Shown: positions 1-8,349, counted from the stretch's first letter. The stretch is 64,000 nucleotides of DNA from Fimbriimonadaceae bacterium (GCA_022843485.1 JALHNM010000004.1:183353-247352), one strand, 5' to 3'. Made by a program: numbers and translations. Notes: generated from the letters alone by a model not told the origin.

Positions 1-167
1 TTCACCGCGCGCTAGGGTACCGGGGCGGGGGGCTGGGGCCGGGAGCGCCTAGGCCCGAACCCTTGCGCCCCAGGCCGAGGACACTGAACTGGGTGAGCCA
101 GAAGTGCGTGACACGTGGTGCGACGAGAGTGCCCCGAAACCCAAAGCGTGGAGGTGCCCCGCCCTTC
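1..167. other. No gene recognised at left edge
   Basis: This is GC-rich sequence downstream of the minus-strand gene that ends at 168. I see no credible coding region or clear terminator here. Confidence 0.5.
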
Positions 168-2321
168 CTAGTTGCGGAGCGGCTTGCCCGTCTCCAGCAT
201 GTGGCGGATCCGGGCGAGGGTGAGTCCCTCCTCAAGGAGCCGCTCGAAGCACTCCCGCTCCTTGTCCAGCGCGTCCTCGAACGACGTCGCCTTCGCAAGA
301 ACGGCCTTGACCTGGTCGCCGATGTAGTGGTCGTGGTCGGTGATCTCGCCCGACGCCTGGAGTTGGTCGAGCATCTGGTCGATCATCCCGCTTACCGGCC
401 CGCCGACCTCCGACCACGTGCGCTCGGGGATCGGCACCGCGGTCAGGGCGAGGGCCTTGGCCTCGGAGAGGAGCCGGTCGGGGTGGTAGACGGTGACGTC
501 CTCCCTGCGTAGGAAGCCGAGCCGCCTCGCCTCGTCCGCGTTCGTCGAGACCGTGCCGAGGGTGAGGATCCGCGCCGCCTCGACCAGGCCCTTGGCTCCG
601 GTCTGGAACCGTTGGCGCAGGTGGGCCGTGCCGCCTCCGCCCGGGATGAGCCCGACCTTGGCCTCAGGGAGGCCGATCTGCGTCTCGGGATGGGCGGCGA
701 CGTGGGTACAGGAGGTCGCGACCTCGAACCCCCCACCCAGGCAAAACCCGAACACGGCCGCGACCGAGGGCACCTGGCTGAGCGCGAGCCCGAGACCCTG
801 GAGCTCCCGCAGCGCACCGTCGATGGCGGGGAAGCCGCCGTCGTCCAGGGCCTCGAGCAAGAACTTCAGGTCGAACCCGGCCGAGAACGCCCGTGCCTCG
901 CTCGTGAGGACAAGGCGTCCGACCCGGCCTTCTTCGATGTACCTTTTCAGCTCTCGAACGGCGGCCGGGGAGTAGACCCCCATCTTCGTCGTGACGCTGA
1001 TAAGGGTCACGTCGTCGCCCATGTCCCGGACGTTAAACCCTTCGCGCTGCTCGACGACAGGGAAGTCATGGACCGTGGCGTACTCCGGCTCGGCGGGGAG
1101 GGCGACGTAACTCCCGGCGAAGGTGCGCCGGGTGCTGGCCTCGAAGTACTTGTGCTCTCGGTGCCCGACGAGGTCCATCGTCCTGAACGGTCCGACCTCC
1201 CACCCGAAGCCCCATTGCATCACTCGGTCGAAGTCTTCGACGCTGTGGCTGACCTCCTCCTTGAGCCAATCGGCATAGTCGAGCGTTCCGGGCAGGTAGG
1301 CACGGAGGAACTCGCCGACCTCGTCCTTGGCCTCTAGCCCTCGTCGGAGCCGCTCGCCGAGCGGGGCTCGCTCGAATTCTCGCAATGTCGGGAGGTCCGG
1401 CTCGAGGCGTACCCGGTAGGCGAGGGTGCCGAGGTCGAGGGACATGAACTCCTTGCCCTCCCGCCGGTAGTACCCCTGGCCCGCCTTCTCGCCGATCCAG
1501 CCCTTCTCCTTGAGGAACTCGAGCGAGCGGGGGGCCTTGAGCGTCTCGGTGTGGGGATCGTGGGGGCACCGGGCGAGGAGGTTCCGGGCGATGTCCTCCA
1601 TGATGTCGAGCCCGACGAGGTCGTTCAGGCGGAACGAGCCTGACCGAGGGCGGCCGATGAAGGGGCCGGTGATCGCGTCGACCTGCTCGATGGTCAGGCC
1701 GAGCCGTTCGGCGACGTGGGTGGCGTGGTACATCGACCACATCCCGAACCGGTTGGCGATGAATCCGGGGGTGTCTTTGGCGAGGACGACCCTCCGGGCA
1801 GAGGCCTCCTCGAGGAACGCGGTGATCGACTCGAGGATCGCTGGGTCGGTGTCCGGGGTCGGGATGAGTTCGAGGAGCTTAAGGTAGCGGGGCGGGTTGA
1901 AGAAGTGAGTGCCGAGGAAGCGGCGCCGGAACGAGTCCGACCGCCCTTCGCTCAAGAGGCTGATCTCAAGACCGCTCGTGTTGGTCGAGACGTAGGCGTC
2001 CTCGCGAAGGAGGGGCTCGATCAGGCCGAACAACCCCTTCTTGGCCTCGGGTTTCTCGACGATGGCCTCGCAGACCCAGTCCGCCTCGCGCACCCAGTCG
2101 AGGTCGTTCTCGATCGAGCCGAGGCGGACGGAGTCGGCGGTCTCGGGGACGTAGAAGTGCGGCGGTCGGGCCTTCCGGGCGCGCTCGAAGGCTGCCTTGA
2201 CGGAATCGAGGCTGAGGTCGAGGAGGGAGACCTGGAACCCTAGGTTCGCCAGGTGGGCGGCGATCCCACTCCCCATCGTCCCCGCCCCGATCACGACCAC
2301 ACTCCTTGGCTTCTTGACCAT
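168..2321 (-). CDS. 3-hydroxyacyl-CoA dehydrogenase / enoyl-CoA hydratase fusion (FadN-like)
   Basis: Predicted 717-residue bifunctional beta-oxidation enzyme that hydrates trans-2-enoyl-CoA and oxidises the 3-hydroxyacyl-CoA product with NAD+. The N-terminus carries the Rossmann NAD-binding motif VVIGAGTMGSGIA, followed by the 3HCDH C-terminal domain with DTPGFIANR. The last ~280 residues are a crotonase domain with RAFSAGFDLKFL and FCLGGGFEVA oxyanion-type motifs. This order (3HCDH first, hydratase second) is that of Bacillus FadN, not of E. coli FadB. The ATG at 2321 is chosen because it sits just before the dinucleotide fold and is preceded by a GAGGGAG ribosome site; an ATG at 2378 is in frame but less likely. 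The acyl-CoA dehydrogenase at 7210 could act in the same pathway. The cytoplasmic location is inferred from the lack of a signal peptide. Confidence 0.9.
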   Translation of the reverse strand: MVKKPRSVVVIGAGTMGSGIAAHLANLGFQVSLLDLSLDSVKAAFERARKARPPHFYVPETADSVRLGSIENDLDWVREADWVCEAIVEKPEAKKGLFGLIEPLLREDAYVSTNTSGLEISLLSEGRSDSFRRRFLGTHFFNPPRYLKLLELIPTPDTDPAILESITAFLEEASARRVVLAKDTPGFIANRFGMWSMYHATHVAERLGLTIEQVDAITGPFIGRPRSGSFRLNDLVGLDIMEDIARNLLARCPHDPHTETLKAPRSLEFLKEKGWIGEKAGQGYYRREGKEFMSLDLGTLAYRVRLEPDLPTLREFERAPLGERLRRGLEAKDEVGEFLRAYLPGTLDYADWLKEEVSHSVEDFDRVMQWGFGWEVGPFRTMDLVGHREHKYFEASTRRTFAGSYVALPAEPEYATVHDFPVVEQREGFNVRDMGDDVTLISVTTKMGVYSPAAVRELKRYIEEGRVGRLVLTSEARAFSAGFDLKFLLEALDDGGFPAIDGALRELQGLGLALSQVPSVAAVFGFCLGGGFEVATSCTHVAAHPETQIGLPEAKVGLIPGGGGTAHLRQRFQTGAKGLVEAARILTLGTVSTNADEARRLGFLRREDVTVYHPDRLLSEAKALALTAVPIPERTWSEVGGPVSGMIDQMLDQLQASGEITDHDHYIGDQVKAVLAKATSFEDALDKERECFERLLEEGLTLARIRHMLETGKPLRN

Positions 2322-2446
2322 CCGTTGGCTCCCTCGACCCCTCTCGACCAAGACCAACGGCCGGTGCCCGGGGCTCACCGGATCTTACCAGTGCCCTCTT
2401 CCCGGGCCCGACCTTGGCCTGTGCGCCGTTGGTCGACCGATAGCCT

Positions 2447-2476
2447 TTGACACCCGATCCCTGGGGACGCTATACT
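2447..2476 (+). promoter_or_regulatory. Near-consensus sigma70 promoter for infC-rpmI-rplT
   Basis: TTGACA at 2447-2452 and TATACT at 2471-2476 are separated by 18 bases. Predicted transcription start is near 2483, giving a leader of about 36 bases before infC. Confidence 0.75.
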
Positions 2477-2518
2477 AAGGGTTCGAACGATGAAGAACTC
2501 TCTTCGAGGTGAGACCCG

Positions 2519-3112
2519 ATAGGCCGTCCTCCCATGCGCCGTCCGCGGCGCGACCCTGGGCCCGACATCAACGAGCGGCTGTTGCGGCTGTCCCAGGTCC
2601 GACTGGTCGGCGGGGATGGAAGCCAGCTCGGCCTCATGACAAGCCGCGAGGCCCTGAACCTCGCCCGGGAAGCCGGGCTTGACCTGGTCATGGTGGCCGA
2701 GAAGGCCGACCCGCCGGTCTGCCGGATCGTCGACTACGGGAAGTACAAGTACGAGAAGGACAAGAGGGACCGGGACTCGAAGAAGCCCAAGCAGGACGTA
2801 AAGGGTATAAAGCTCAGTCCGAACATCGCGGAGAACGACCTGAACACTCAGATCAGGAAGGCCCGCGGTTTCCTCGAGGACGGGGATAAGGTCAGGGTCG
2901 TCTGCCGGTTCCGGCAGCGCGAACTGGCTCACCCCCAGGTCGGCCGGGCCAAGATCATGGCCGTGGTGACCGCGCTCGAGGAGCTCGGAAAACCGGACAA
3001 GGAACCGACGCTCTCGGGGAAGGAGATGGTGATCGTCATCAACCCGAAGCCCCCGGGGAAGCAGAAAGATGGCAAAGCTGAAGACAAGCAAGACAGCGGC
3101 GAAGAGGTTTAA
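2519..3112 (+). CDS. infC: Translation initiation factor IF-3, probable ATA start
   Basis: IF-3 binds the 30S subunit, keeps ribosomes dissociated and proofreads start codons. The product matches the family across both domains: [47 protein letters not shown] in the N-domain and the basic [12 protein letters not shown] helix in the C-domain. An ATG exists at 2534 but has no ribosome site. In frame five codons earlier is ATA at 2519, five bases after GAGGTGAG (2506-2513). Rare start codons (AUU, AUA and the like) on infC are a known autoregulatory device because IF-3 discriminates against them, so I prefer ATA; this gives 197 residues (192 from the ATG). The 3' end overlaps rpmI by 44 bases and there encodes a lysine- and acid-rich tail. 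First gene of infC-rpmI-rplT. Confidence 0.93.
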   Translation: MGRPPMRRPRRDPGPDINERLLRLSQVRLVGGDGSQLGLMTSREALNLAREAGLDLVMVAEKADPPVCRIVDYGKYKYEKDKRDRDSKKPKQDVKGIKLSPNIAENDLNTQIRKARGFLEDGDKVRVVCRFRQRELAHPQVGRAKIMAVVTALEELGKPDKEPTLSGKEMVIVINPKPPGKQKDGKAEDKQDSGEEV

Positions 3113-3263
3113 GGTCTCGGGCACGGGGAAGATCATGCGGCGAAAGTCGTACAACAACCACATGTTCTTCCACAAGTCCGGGGGCCAGAAGCGCCGCCTC
3201 GACCAGGAGGCCGAGCTCAGCAAGACGGAACGCAAGCGCGTCCGTCGGCTGCTCGCCCTTTAA
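3069..3263 (+). CDS. rpmI: 50S ribosomal protein L35
   Basis: 64-residue basic ribosomal protein, usual length for bL35. The N-terminus [20 protein letters not shown] and the downstream [11 protein letters not shown] segment are typical. The start ATG lies inside the infC coding region, in another frame, so its first 44 bases do double duty; the purine-rich stretch just before 3069 would serve as ribosome site. Coupled translation behind infC is likely. Confidence 0.95.
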   Translation: MAKLKTSKTAAKRFKVSGTGKIMRRKSYNNHMFFHKSGGQKRRLDQEAELSKTERKRVRRLLAL

Positions 3264-3380
3264 CCCGGTCGCCCCTTCGACGATCCCTCGTACCGCTACC
3301 GCCCCTGACCCGGGGCTGGGACCCGGTCGCCGACACCGCCCTGAAGCCCAGGGCGAACAGAACAGAGGAACACAACTAAA

Positions 3381-3728
3381 ATGGCACGAGTCAAGCGTGG
3401 CCTGATGCGCCAGAAGCGGCACCGCAAGGTGATCGCCCGGGCGTCCGGCTACTTCCAACGTAAGAGAAACGTCTTCAAGAACGCCCACGAGCAGGTCATG
3501 AAGAGCGGTCAGTACGCTTTTCGGGACCGTCGCCAGCGCAAGCGCGACTTCCGCCGGCAGTGGGTCGTCCGCATCAGCGCCGCCTGCCGGATGTGCGACG
3601 TCAAGTACAGCCAGCTCATCGACGGCATGACCAAGAAGGGCATGCAGGTCAACCGCAAGATGCTGAGCGAACTGGCGATCGCCGACATGGACGCCTTCCG
3701 CAAGCTCGTCTCCCAGGCCACGGCCTGA
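3381..3728 (+). CDS. rplT: 50S ribosomal protein L20
   Basis: 115-residue bL20, an assembly protein of the large subunit. MARVKRGLMRQKRHRKVIA at the start and the long basic helix are diagnostic. It follows rpmI after a 117-base gap and has an AGAGGA ribosome site near 3363. In many bacteria L20 represses this operon by binding its mRNA; I see no clear mimic structure here, so that regulation is only an inference. Confidence 0.95.
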   Translation: MARVKRGLMRQKRHRKVIARASGYFQRKRNVFKNAHEQVMKSGQYAFRDRRQRKRDFRRQWVVRISAACRMCDVKYSQLIDGMTKKGMQVNRKMLSELAIADMDAFRKLVSQATA

Positions 3729-3750
3729 CATCGGGAGCGGTTCCGAGCGA

Positions 3751-3783
3751 CCCGGGCCGTCCCGTTCAGCGGGGCGGCCTGGG
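3751..3783 (+). terminator. 14-bp hairpin after rplT
   Basis: Arms 3751-3764 and 3770-3783 pair over 14 positions (two G-U), loop TTCAG. It is followed by seven A rather than U residues, so it is not a classical intrinsic terminator; it may protect the 3' end or stop polymerase by structure alone. Confidence 0.45.
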
Positions 3784-3858
3784 CAAAAAAAGTACCGGGT
3801 ATTCGGCGCTAAATCATCGCCCTGCTCGCGAGCAAAGGTTTCTCGGCGAAAACAACCG

Positions 3859-3864
3859 TATAAT
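3859..3864 (+). promoter_or_regulatory. TATAAT -10 box upstream of 3900 gene
   Basis: A perfect TATAAT lies 36 bases before the ATG at 3900 in a locally AT-richer stretch. No convincing -35 hexamer is visible. Confidence 0.4.
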
Positions 3865-3899
3865 GAGCGCACGGGCGACGTGGTCGCCTAGAGAGCTCC

Positions 3900-5231
3900 A
3901 TGACCCGTCCCATCTCGCTCGCAGCCCTCGCCCTTGCTACCGTCGGTAGCTCGGCCCAGGTTCCGGTTCGTGCTGACCAGGCCGTCCAGCCCCACCGGAT
4001 CGCTCCCGCCCGGCTCGTCCAGATCGGGACCGTGGCGGTGCCGGTGCAGACTGGGCCCTGGATCCCCTATAGTGCTGGCACCGTCGGGCCTCAATCGGTC
4101 ACGGGGGTCGCATTCGACCTCTTCGAGTTCGGGTTCGATACCAACGGGGGAGTCCTGCCCGGGGAGAACCCTAACTACGGCGCGAGCGCGGGCCTTGGGT
4201 CTCCGGACACCCGTTACCTCTACCGGCCCTTCAAGCGCAACACGATGGTCTACAACGACATGCGGACCGTCGACGACGCGGCGGGCGTGCTTGCCAAGCG
4301 GGTCGCCTTCGCTTGGGAGCAGACCCGACCGCAGGACATCCAGGTCTTCATCTTAGCCACCCAGAACTTCCTGACGGGCGGAGATCCGAACTCGTCGTTG
4401 GAACGCGGGGACTTGCCAGGCGTGCTCGTCGATTTCGGAGTCGTACAGCCGACCCAGGGCTACGTCTGGGCGGACGTCAATGTCACGGCCGCGCCCGTCC
4501 GGCTACCCCGAACCGGGCAGGGCGGCTATGTGCTGATGTTGCGGACGGCCAACAATACGAACTTCGCCGACAACGCCCAGTTCGCCATGTGGGGGGCGAA
4601 GACCGGCAACCCAGCGTTCCCACAAAACCCCACCGAGTACCAGACGCTGACGAACAACAACGGGAGCTTCGTGAACCCGACCGACTATATCGACACCCGG
4701 TTCGGCACGCCGGTCGACCCGCTCGGCGCGATGCTCCTCTTGCTCTACAACCCCGGGGTGAAGCAGGCCGCAGCCAGCGTCCGCGTCAACTTGGGCAGAT
4801 TGGATGAGGGAGACGTCACGAGCCTTGCGAACGTAGACGGAAAGGTGCTCCGGGTCTGCCGGTTCATCGTGCCGAACACCCTCACAGACCCGATCAATGT
4901 CACGGTCGAGAGCGGCTCGCAGGCGGTGTCGTCCATCACGGACCTCAAGTTCCGAGTCCGGACCCGGATGGCGCAGAGCGGATCCTTCAGTCAGACCGTT
5001 GAGCTCTTCGATTGGACGACGAACTCGTTCACGACGGGCGATTCGGTGACGTTCGTGGTCAACAGGACGTTCCAGGACGTCGTCCTCCAGGCGACGGGGA
5101 ACGTGAGCCGCTATCTGCAGGCCGGGACGAACGCCTTGCGTGCCCGCTACCGCGTCCGCGCCACGGGCCCGGTCGGAGCGTCGAACTGGTGCAACGAGCA
5201 CGACGCGGCGTTCTGGGTTCTCTACCAGTAG
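3900..5231 (+). CDS. Secreted protein of unknown family
   Basis: 443 residues, family not recognised. The N-terminus has a short hydrophobic segment and an Ala-rich region ending near SSAQVPV that looks like a signal peptide. The body is rich in Asn, Thr, Val and Gly, with alternating hydrophobic residues typical of extracellular beta-sandwich proteins, and ends in Trp/Cys-containing sequence without a PEP-CTERM tail. GAGAG just upstream (3890-3894) can serve as ribosome site. It stands alone between the ribosomal operon and the convergent regulator gene. Real coding potential is supported by length, signal sequence and codon bias. Confidence 0.75.
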   Translation: MTRPISLAALALATVGSSAQVPVRADQAVQPHRIAPARLVQIGTVAVPVQTGPWIPYSAGTVGPQSVTGVAFDLFEFGFDTNGGVLPGENPNYGASAGLGSPDTRYLYRPFKRNTMVYNDMRTVDDAAGVLAKRVAFAWEQTRPQDIQVFILATQNFLTGGDPNSSLERGDLPGVLVDFGVVQPTQGYVWADVNVTAAPVRLPRTGQGGYVLMLRTANNTNFADNAQFAMWGAKTGNPAFPQNPTEYQTLTNNNGSFVNPTDYIDTRFGTPVDPLGAMLLLLYNPGVKQAAASVRVNLGRLDEGDVTSLANVDGKVLRVCRFIVPNTLTDPINVTVESGSQAVSSITDLKFRVRTRMAQSGSFSQTVELFDWTTNSFTTGDSVTFVVNRTFQDVVLQATGNVSRYLQAGTNALRARYRVRATGPVGASNWCNEHDAAFWVLYQ

Positions 5232-5324
5232 GCCAGGATGGGGTCGCCCAGATCGACGGGGTCCTTGCCCGGGTTCGGGCGGGGCCCTTGCGTGGGCGGG
5301 CCTTGGTCCCACGCGAAAGCGGAG

Positions 5325-6245
5325 CTATACCTCGAGGGCCGGCAAGACACCGTCCAGGAACTCGTCGATCGTCTGGGACGTCAACTCGACTCCCGCAGAG
5401 CGGAACTCGTCGAGGCTGTCCGTGACGGCCCGGCCTCCGGCAGCGATCTTGAGGTGGGGCCACTTCGCCCGGAGTGCGGCGAGTTGGCGGATCAGCTCCA
5501 GGGCCTCGGGCACGGTCTCGTCGATCCCGCAGCTCACCATCACGGCGTGTGGCTTGTGCTCCTCGACGGCGGCGACGAACGAACGGACGGGGACGTTCGC
5601 CCCAAGGTAGAAGGTGTGCCAACCCCGAACCCGCAGGACGTCGGAGATCATTCGCGTCCCGATGCTGTGCCAGTTCCCGGGCGTACAGCCGATCACCGCT
5701 CGCCGGGCGTTCGACCCCGGCGGGGGGGTGTTGAACACGGCTCGGGCCATGAGACGCTCGATGATTGCGCTCGCGAGGTGCTCCTGAGCTTCGTCGATGG
5801 CGTCGACCTCGTACCATTTCCCGACCAGGACGAGGGCCTGAGCGAAGAGGTGCTGGTAGATGTCCGTGACCGGTAGATCCTGGCGGAGGAGGGCGTCGAC
5901 CGTCTTCGAGCAGCCCGCCTCGTCCCCGGCGATGGCGAGCCGGGCGAAGGACTTGACGGTCTCGGCGTCAAGCTCGATGACGACCGTGTTCACCGGTTGA
6001 GGGGCGAGGAGCCCGGTCAGCGCTTGGGCGACGTCTGGGCTGGCGAGCGAATAGAAGACTTGCCGACCCACCTTGTTCGCCCGTACGATCCCCTTCGCCC
6101 GTAGCTTGGCGAGGTGGTTGCTGACGTTCGGCTGCTTCATGCCGGTGAGGGCCACTAGGTCAGTGACGTTACGAGGTCCGTTCTTTAACTCGACGAGGAT
6201 AATGCGTCGAGAGGGTTCGGCGACTTCCTTAAACAGATCGAGCAT
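5325..6245 (-). CDS. ArsR-type HTH regulator fused to cobalamin-binding module
   Basis: 306 residues. Residues ~1-85 form a winged helix of the ArsR/SmtB type (RRIILVELKNGPRNVTDL, MKQPNVSNHLAKLRAKGIV), with no obvious metal-binding Cys/His pair. Residues ~95-175 match the four-helix cap of cobalamin modules, including W144 and the E155-H156 pair (W-x10-EH). Residues ~182-300 are a B12-binding Rossmann domain with N191-W-H193-S-I-G196, the position of the lower-axial His ligand. This architecture resembles the B12 photoreceptor CarH, but CarH uses a MerR HTH. I infer a light- or B12-responsive repressor. AAGGAGG at 6250-6256 decides the start. The likely target is its own promoter or the divergent 6470 gene. 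Confidence 0.85.
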   Translation of the reverse strand: MLDLFKEVAEPSRRIILVELKNGPRNVTDLVALTGMKQPNVSNHLAKLRAKGIVRANKVGRQVFYSLASPDVAQALTGLLAPQPVNTVVIELDAETVKSFARLAIAGDEAGCSKTVDALLRQDLPVTDIYQHLFAQALVLVGKWYEVDAIDEAQEHLASAIIERLMARAVFNTPPPGSNARRAVIGCTPGNWHSIGTRMISDVLRVRGWHTFYLGANVPVRSFVAAVEEHKPHAVMVSCGIDETVPEALELIRQLAALRAKWPHLKIAAGGRAVTDSLDEFRSAGVELTSQTIDEFLDGVLPALEV

Positions 6246-6283
6246 CGGGCCTCCTTGGCGTGGATTCCACTAGGTACGACCGC

Positions 6284-6302
6284 ATTATATATCATTGATG
6301 AT
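6284..6302 (-). promoter_or_regulatory. -10 box and inverted repeat before ArsR-B12 regulator
   Basis: On the minus strand TATAAT occupies 6289-6284. Immediately upstream 6291-6302 is ATCAT-TG-ATGAT, a 5-bp inverted repeat. A winged-helix dimer binding there would cover the promoter; autoregulation is inferred. Confidence 0.45.
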
Positions 6303-6335
6303 CCCGGATTCCAGGGGAGTGGGGCCGAAAGTGGG

Positions 6336-6392
6336 GGCACCTCCCCCGGGTGATCCGGGTCACCACCGGTCAGACGGCGGTGAGGGGGTGCC
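6336..6392 (+). other. Possible structured leader with competing hairpins
   Basis: 6336-6345 can pair with 6384-6392 (9 bp, one bulge). Inside, GGTGA (6349-6353) can pair with TCACC (6360-6364), but the same CACC (6361-6364) can pair instead with GGTG (6379-6382) as part of a second hairpin. The element lies 78 bases before the 6470 gene. GC-rich sequence makes chance pairing common, so this is tentative. Confidence 0.25.
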
Positions 6393-6469
6393 AGCACCGG
6401 GGCTCATGAGCGTGCGTAAGGGAGAGGTCGGAAAGGACCGGCCCGCCCAGAACGCAAGAGGAGAACCCT

Positions 6470-7060
6470 ATGAACCTTCGCATCGAAACCATCGCTCGCA
6501 GCTTCGTCGCCGCCTTCCTGAACGTCGGTCTCGCCGCCGTCGCGTGGGCCGGGACGTTCACTCCGATCAAGCAGGACGCCAACCCGAACGTCGACGCGTA
6601 CGTGTTCAGCGGCCAGATGGTCGAGAGCGACGTCCAGACCTACGCCGCGATCATCGGCCGCGGTCGCCACGCGGTGATCGTGATCGACTCGGGCGGCGGC
6701 AACTTCCTCACTGGCATCGCCATGGGCCGGCTCACGATGAAGTACCGGGACATGGTCACTCTGGTGGTCGACAAGGCCTACAGTGCCGCCGCCCTCTGGG
6801 CCCTCGGCGACGACTCGATGGCCTGGCTCGAGGAGACGAGCGAATTGGGCTTCCACCTCCCGTACGTTTACGGCCAGGAGTTGCCCGCGGGCTACGAGCA
6901 GGTCGCCGGAGCGATGATGCAGGACTACCTGCGGGACGTCTTCGGGAACGGCGACACGGCCATCGGCTTCATGGCCCGCCTAGCCCAGCTTCGTAAAGCC
7001 GAAGGGAAGTTCGCCCTCATCACGATGGACAAGTTCGGCAAGACGGCTGTGCGCCGCTGA
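6470..7060 (+). CDS. Secreted ClpP/crotonase-fold protein (COG3904-like)
   Basis: 196 residues. An N-terminal signal peptide ends near AAVAWAG. The mature part has the features of the periplasmic ClpP-fold family: a Gly-rich loop DSGGGNFLTGIAMGR that would form the oxyanion hole, KAYSAAALWALG with the candidate nucleophilic Ser, and ELGFHLPY with the candidate catalytic His. Proteins of this kind are predicted serine peptidases of unknown substrate. AGAGGAGA (6457-6464) is a strong ribosome site for the ATG at 6470. The gene is divergent from the ArsR-B12 regulator and is followed by a clear terminator, so it is probably monocistronic. Proteolytic activity is inferred from fold only. Confidence 0.72.
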   Translation: MNLRIETIARSFVAAFLNVGLAAVAWAGTFTPIKQDANPNVDAYVFSGQMVESDVQTYAAIIGRGRHAVIVIDSGGGNFLTGIAMGRLTMKYRDMVTLVVDKAYSAAALWALGDDSMAWLEETSELGFHLPYVYGQELPAGYEQVAGAMMQDYLRDVFGNGDTAIGFMARLAQLRKAEGKFALITMDKFGKTAVRR

Positions 7061-7081
7061 GCCGACCGCGCCCTCCACCGG

Positions 7082-7112
7082 ACCCCCGCCGTGTACGAAT
7101 CGGCGGGGGTTT
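7082..7112 (+). terminator. Intrinsic terminator after ClpP-like gene
   Basis: CCCCCGCCG (7083-7091) pairs with CGGCGGGGG (7101-7109) around a 9-base loop and is followed by a short T run. Confidence 0.75.
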
Positions 7113-7209
7113 CGGCGTTGAGGGGCGGGCGATCGCCCCAGGCCTGCCGACTTTCGCGGACGTCGGCCCGAAGCTAGGCTAGTAGAATACGGAAGAGGTT
7201 CCCAACGTC

Positions 7210-8343
7210 GTGATCGCCGAAGTTCATTCCACCGCCGCCAGCGCCGCCGAGGAGCAAGCCTTCCTCGCCGGAGTCCGCCGATTCGTCGCCGAGTACGTTC
7301 TGCCCAACACCCGGGAGTGGGAGAAGGACCGACTGCCGGACGACGTCTTCAAGCGTTGCGCCGAGGTCGGGCTCATGTCGATGGTCGTCCCGAAGAGCCT
7401 TGGCGGGGGCGGGCTGAGCTGCGTCGCTTATGCCGAGGCCTGCCGTATGCTCGCCCAGGGCGACCCGGCCCTCTCGATGAACGTCGCCGCGATCAACGCG
7501 CTGTGTCTTGCCCACCTGGTCGACCTCTCGACCCCCGAGCAGCGGGAGCGGTACCTCGGCCCGGCCATGAAGGGCGACCTCGAACTCGCCTGGGGCCTCA
7601 CCGAGCCGGACGCCGGGTCCGACGCCCGGCGCGTGCAGACCGTCGCCACCCCGATCGAAGGGCGCCCGGGCTACTACCACCTCAACGGCCGCAAGATGTT
7701 CATTACGAACGGCGGCCGGGCCCACATGATCATCGTGATCGCTCGCACGGGCGAGAAGGAGCTGAGCGCGTTCTTCATGGACACCGACCAACCCGGGTTC
7801 CGACTCACCGGCCGCATCCCGACGATCGGCGTCCAGGCGAGTTGGACCGCCCAGTTCGAACTCGAGAACGCAGTCGGCTGGCACACGCCCTGCACGTTCG
7901 AGCAGGCCACCGGGTTCCTGTTCCGTGGGCGCCTCGGGATCGCAGCCATGGCCCTTGGGATCGCCGAGAAGGCCCATGAACTCGCCGTCGAGTACTCAAA
8001 GCAGCGCGAGCAGTTCAACCGCCGACTGTGCGACATGCAAAGCGTGCAGAACATGATCGCGGACAGCGAGATCGACTGCAACGCCGCCCGCCACCTCATT
8101 CGGGAAGGGGCCGAGATGTACGACCGGGGCGAGCCCATCGTCAAGCAAGCGAGCATGGCCAAGCTCTTCGCGAGCGAGGCCGCCAACCGGGTCACGAACC
8201 GGGCCATCCAGATCCATGGCGGCCGCGGGATGACGTTCGACTTCCTCGTCGAGAAGCTCTGGCGGGACGCGAAGCTCACCGAGATCGGTGAGGGCTGTAG
8301 CGAGATCCAGCGCATGGTCATCGCGAAACAAGTGACTCGATAA
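7210..8343 (+). CDS. Acyl-CoA dehydrogenase
   Basis: 377-residue FAD enzyme that introduces the 2,3 double bond into acyl-CoA. All three domains are present: the N-terminal helical domain, the middle beta domain with AWGLTEPDAGSDA and GRKMFITNG, and the C-terminal helical domain with REQFNRRLCDMQSVQ and IQIHGGRGMTFDF. The catalytic Glu is expected in IGEGCSEIQ. The start is GTG at 7210, after AGAGG about eleven bases upstream; a TAGAAT box at 7183-7188 may be its promoter. The substrate chain length cannot be read from sequence. Together with the fusion enzyme at 168-2321 it could supply two or three of the beta-oxidation steps. Confidence 0.92.
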   Translation: MIAEVHSTAASAAEEQAFLAGVRRFVAEYVLPNTREWEKDRLPDDVFKRCAEVGLMSMVVPKSLGGGGLSCVAYAEACRMLAQGDPALSMNVAAINALCLAHLVDLSTPEQRERYLGPAMKGDLELAWGLTEPDAGSDARRVQTVATPIEGRPGYYHLNGRKMFITNGGRAHMIIVIARTGEKELSAFFMDTDQPGFRLTGRIPTIGVQASWTAQFELENAVGWHTPCTFEQATGFLFRGRLGIAAMALGIAEKAHELAVEYSKQREQFNRRLCDMQSVQNMIADSEIDCNAARHLIREGAEMYDRGEPIVKQASMAKLFASEAANRVTNRAIQIHGGRGMTFDFLVEKLWRDAKLTEIGEGCSEIQRMVIAKQVTR

Positions 8344-8349
8344 ATCGTC

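Noticed and set aside
2534..2536. ATG as infC start
   Set aside because: No ribosome site within range. ATA at 2519 has an ideally spaced one; kept only as fallback.
6300..6470. Cobalamin riboswitch upstream of the ClpP-like gene
   Set aside because: The nearby B12-binding regulator made this attractive, but I found no B12-box or matching core.
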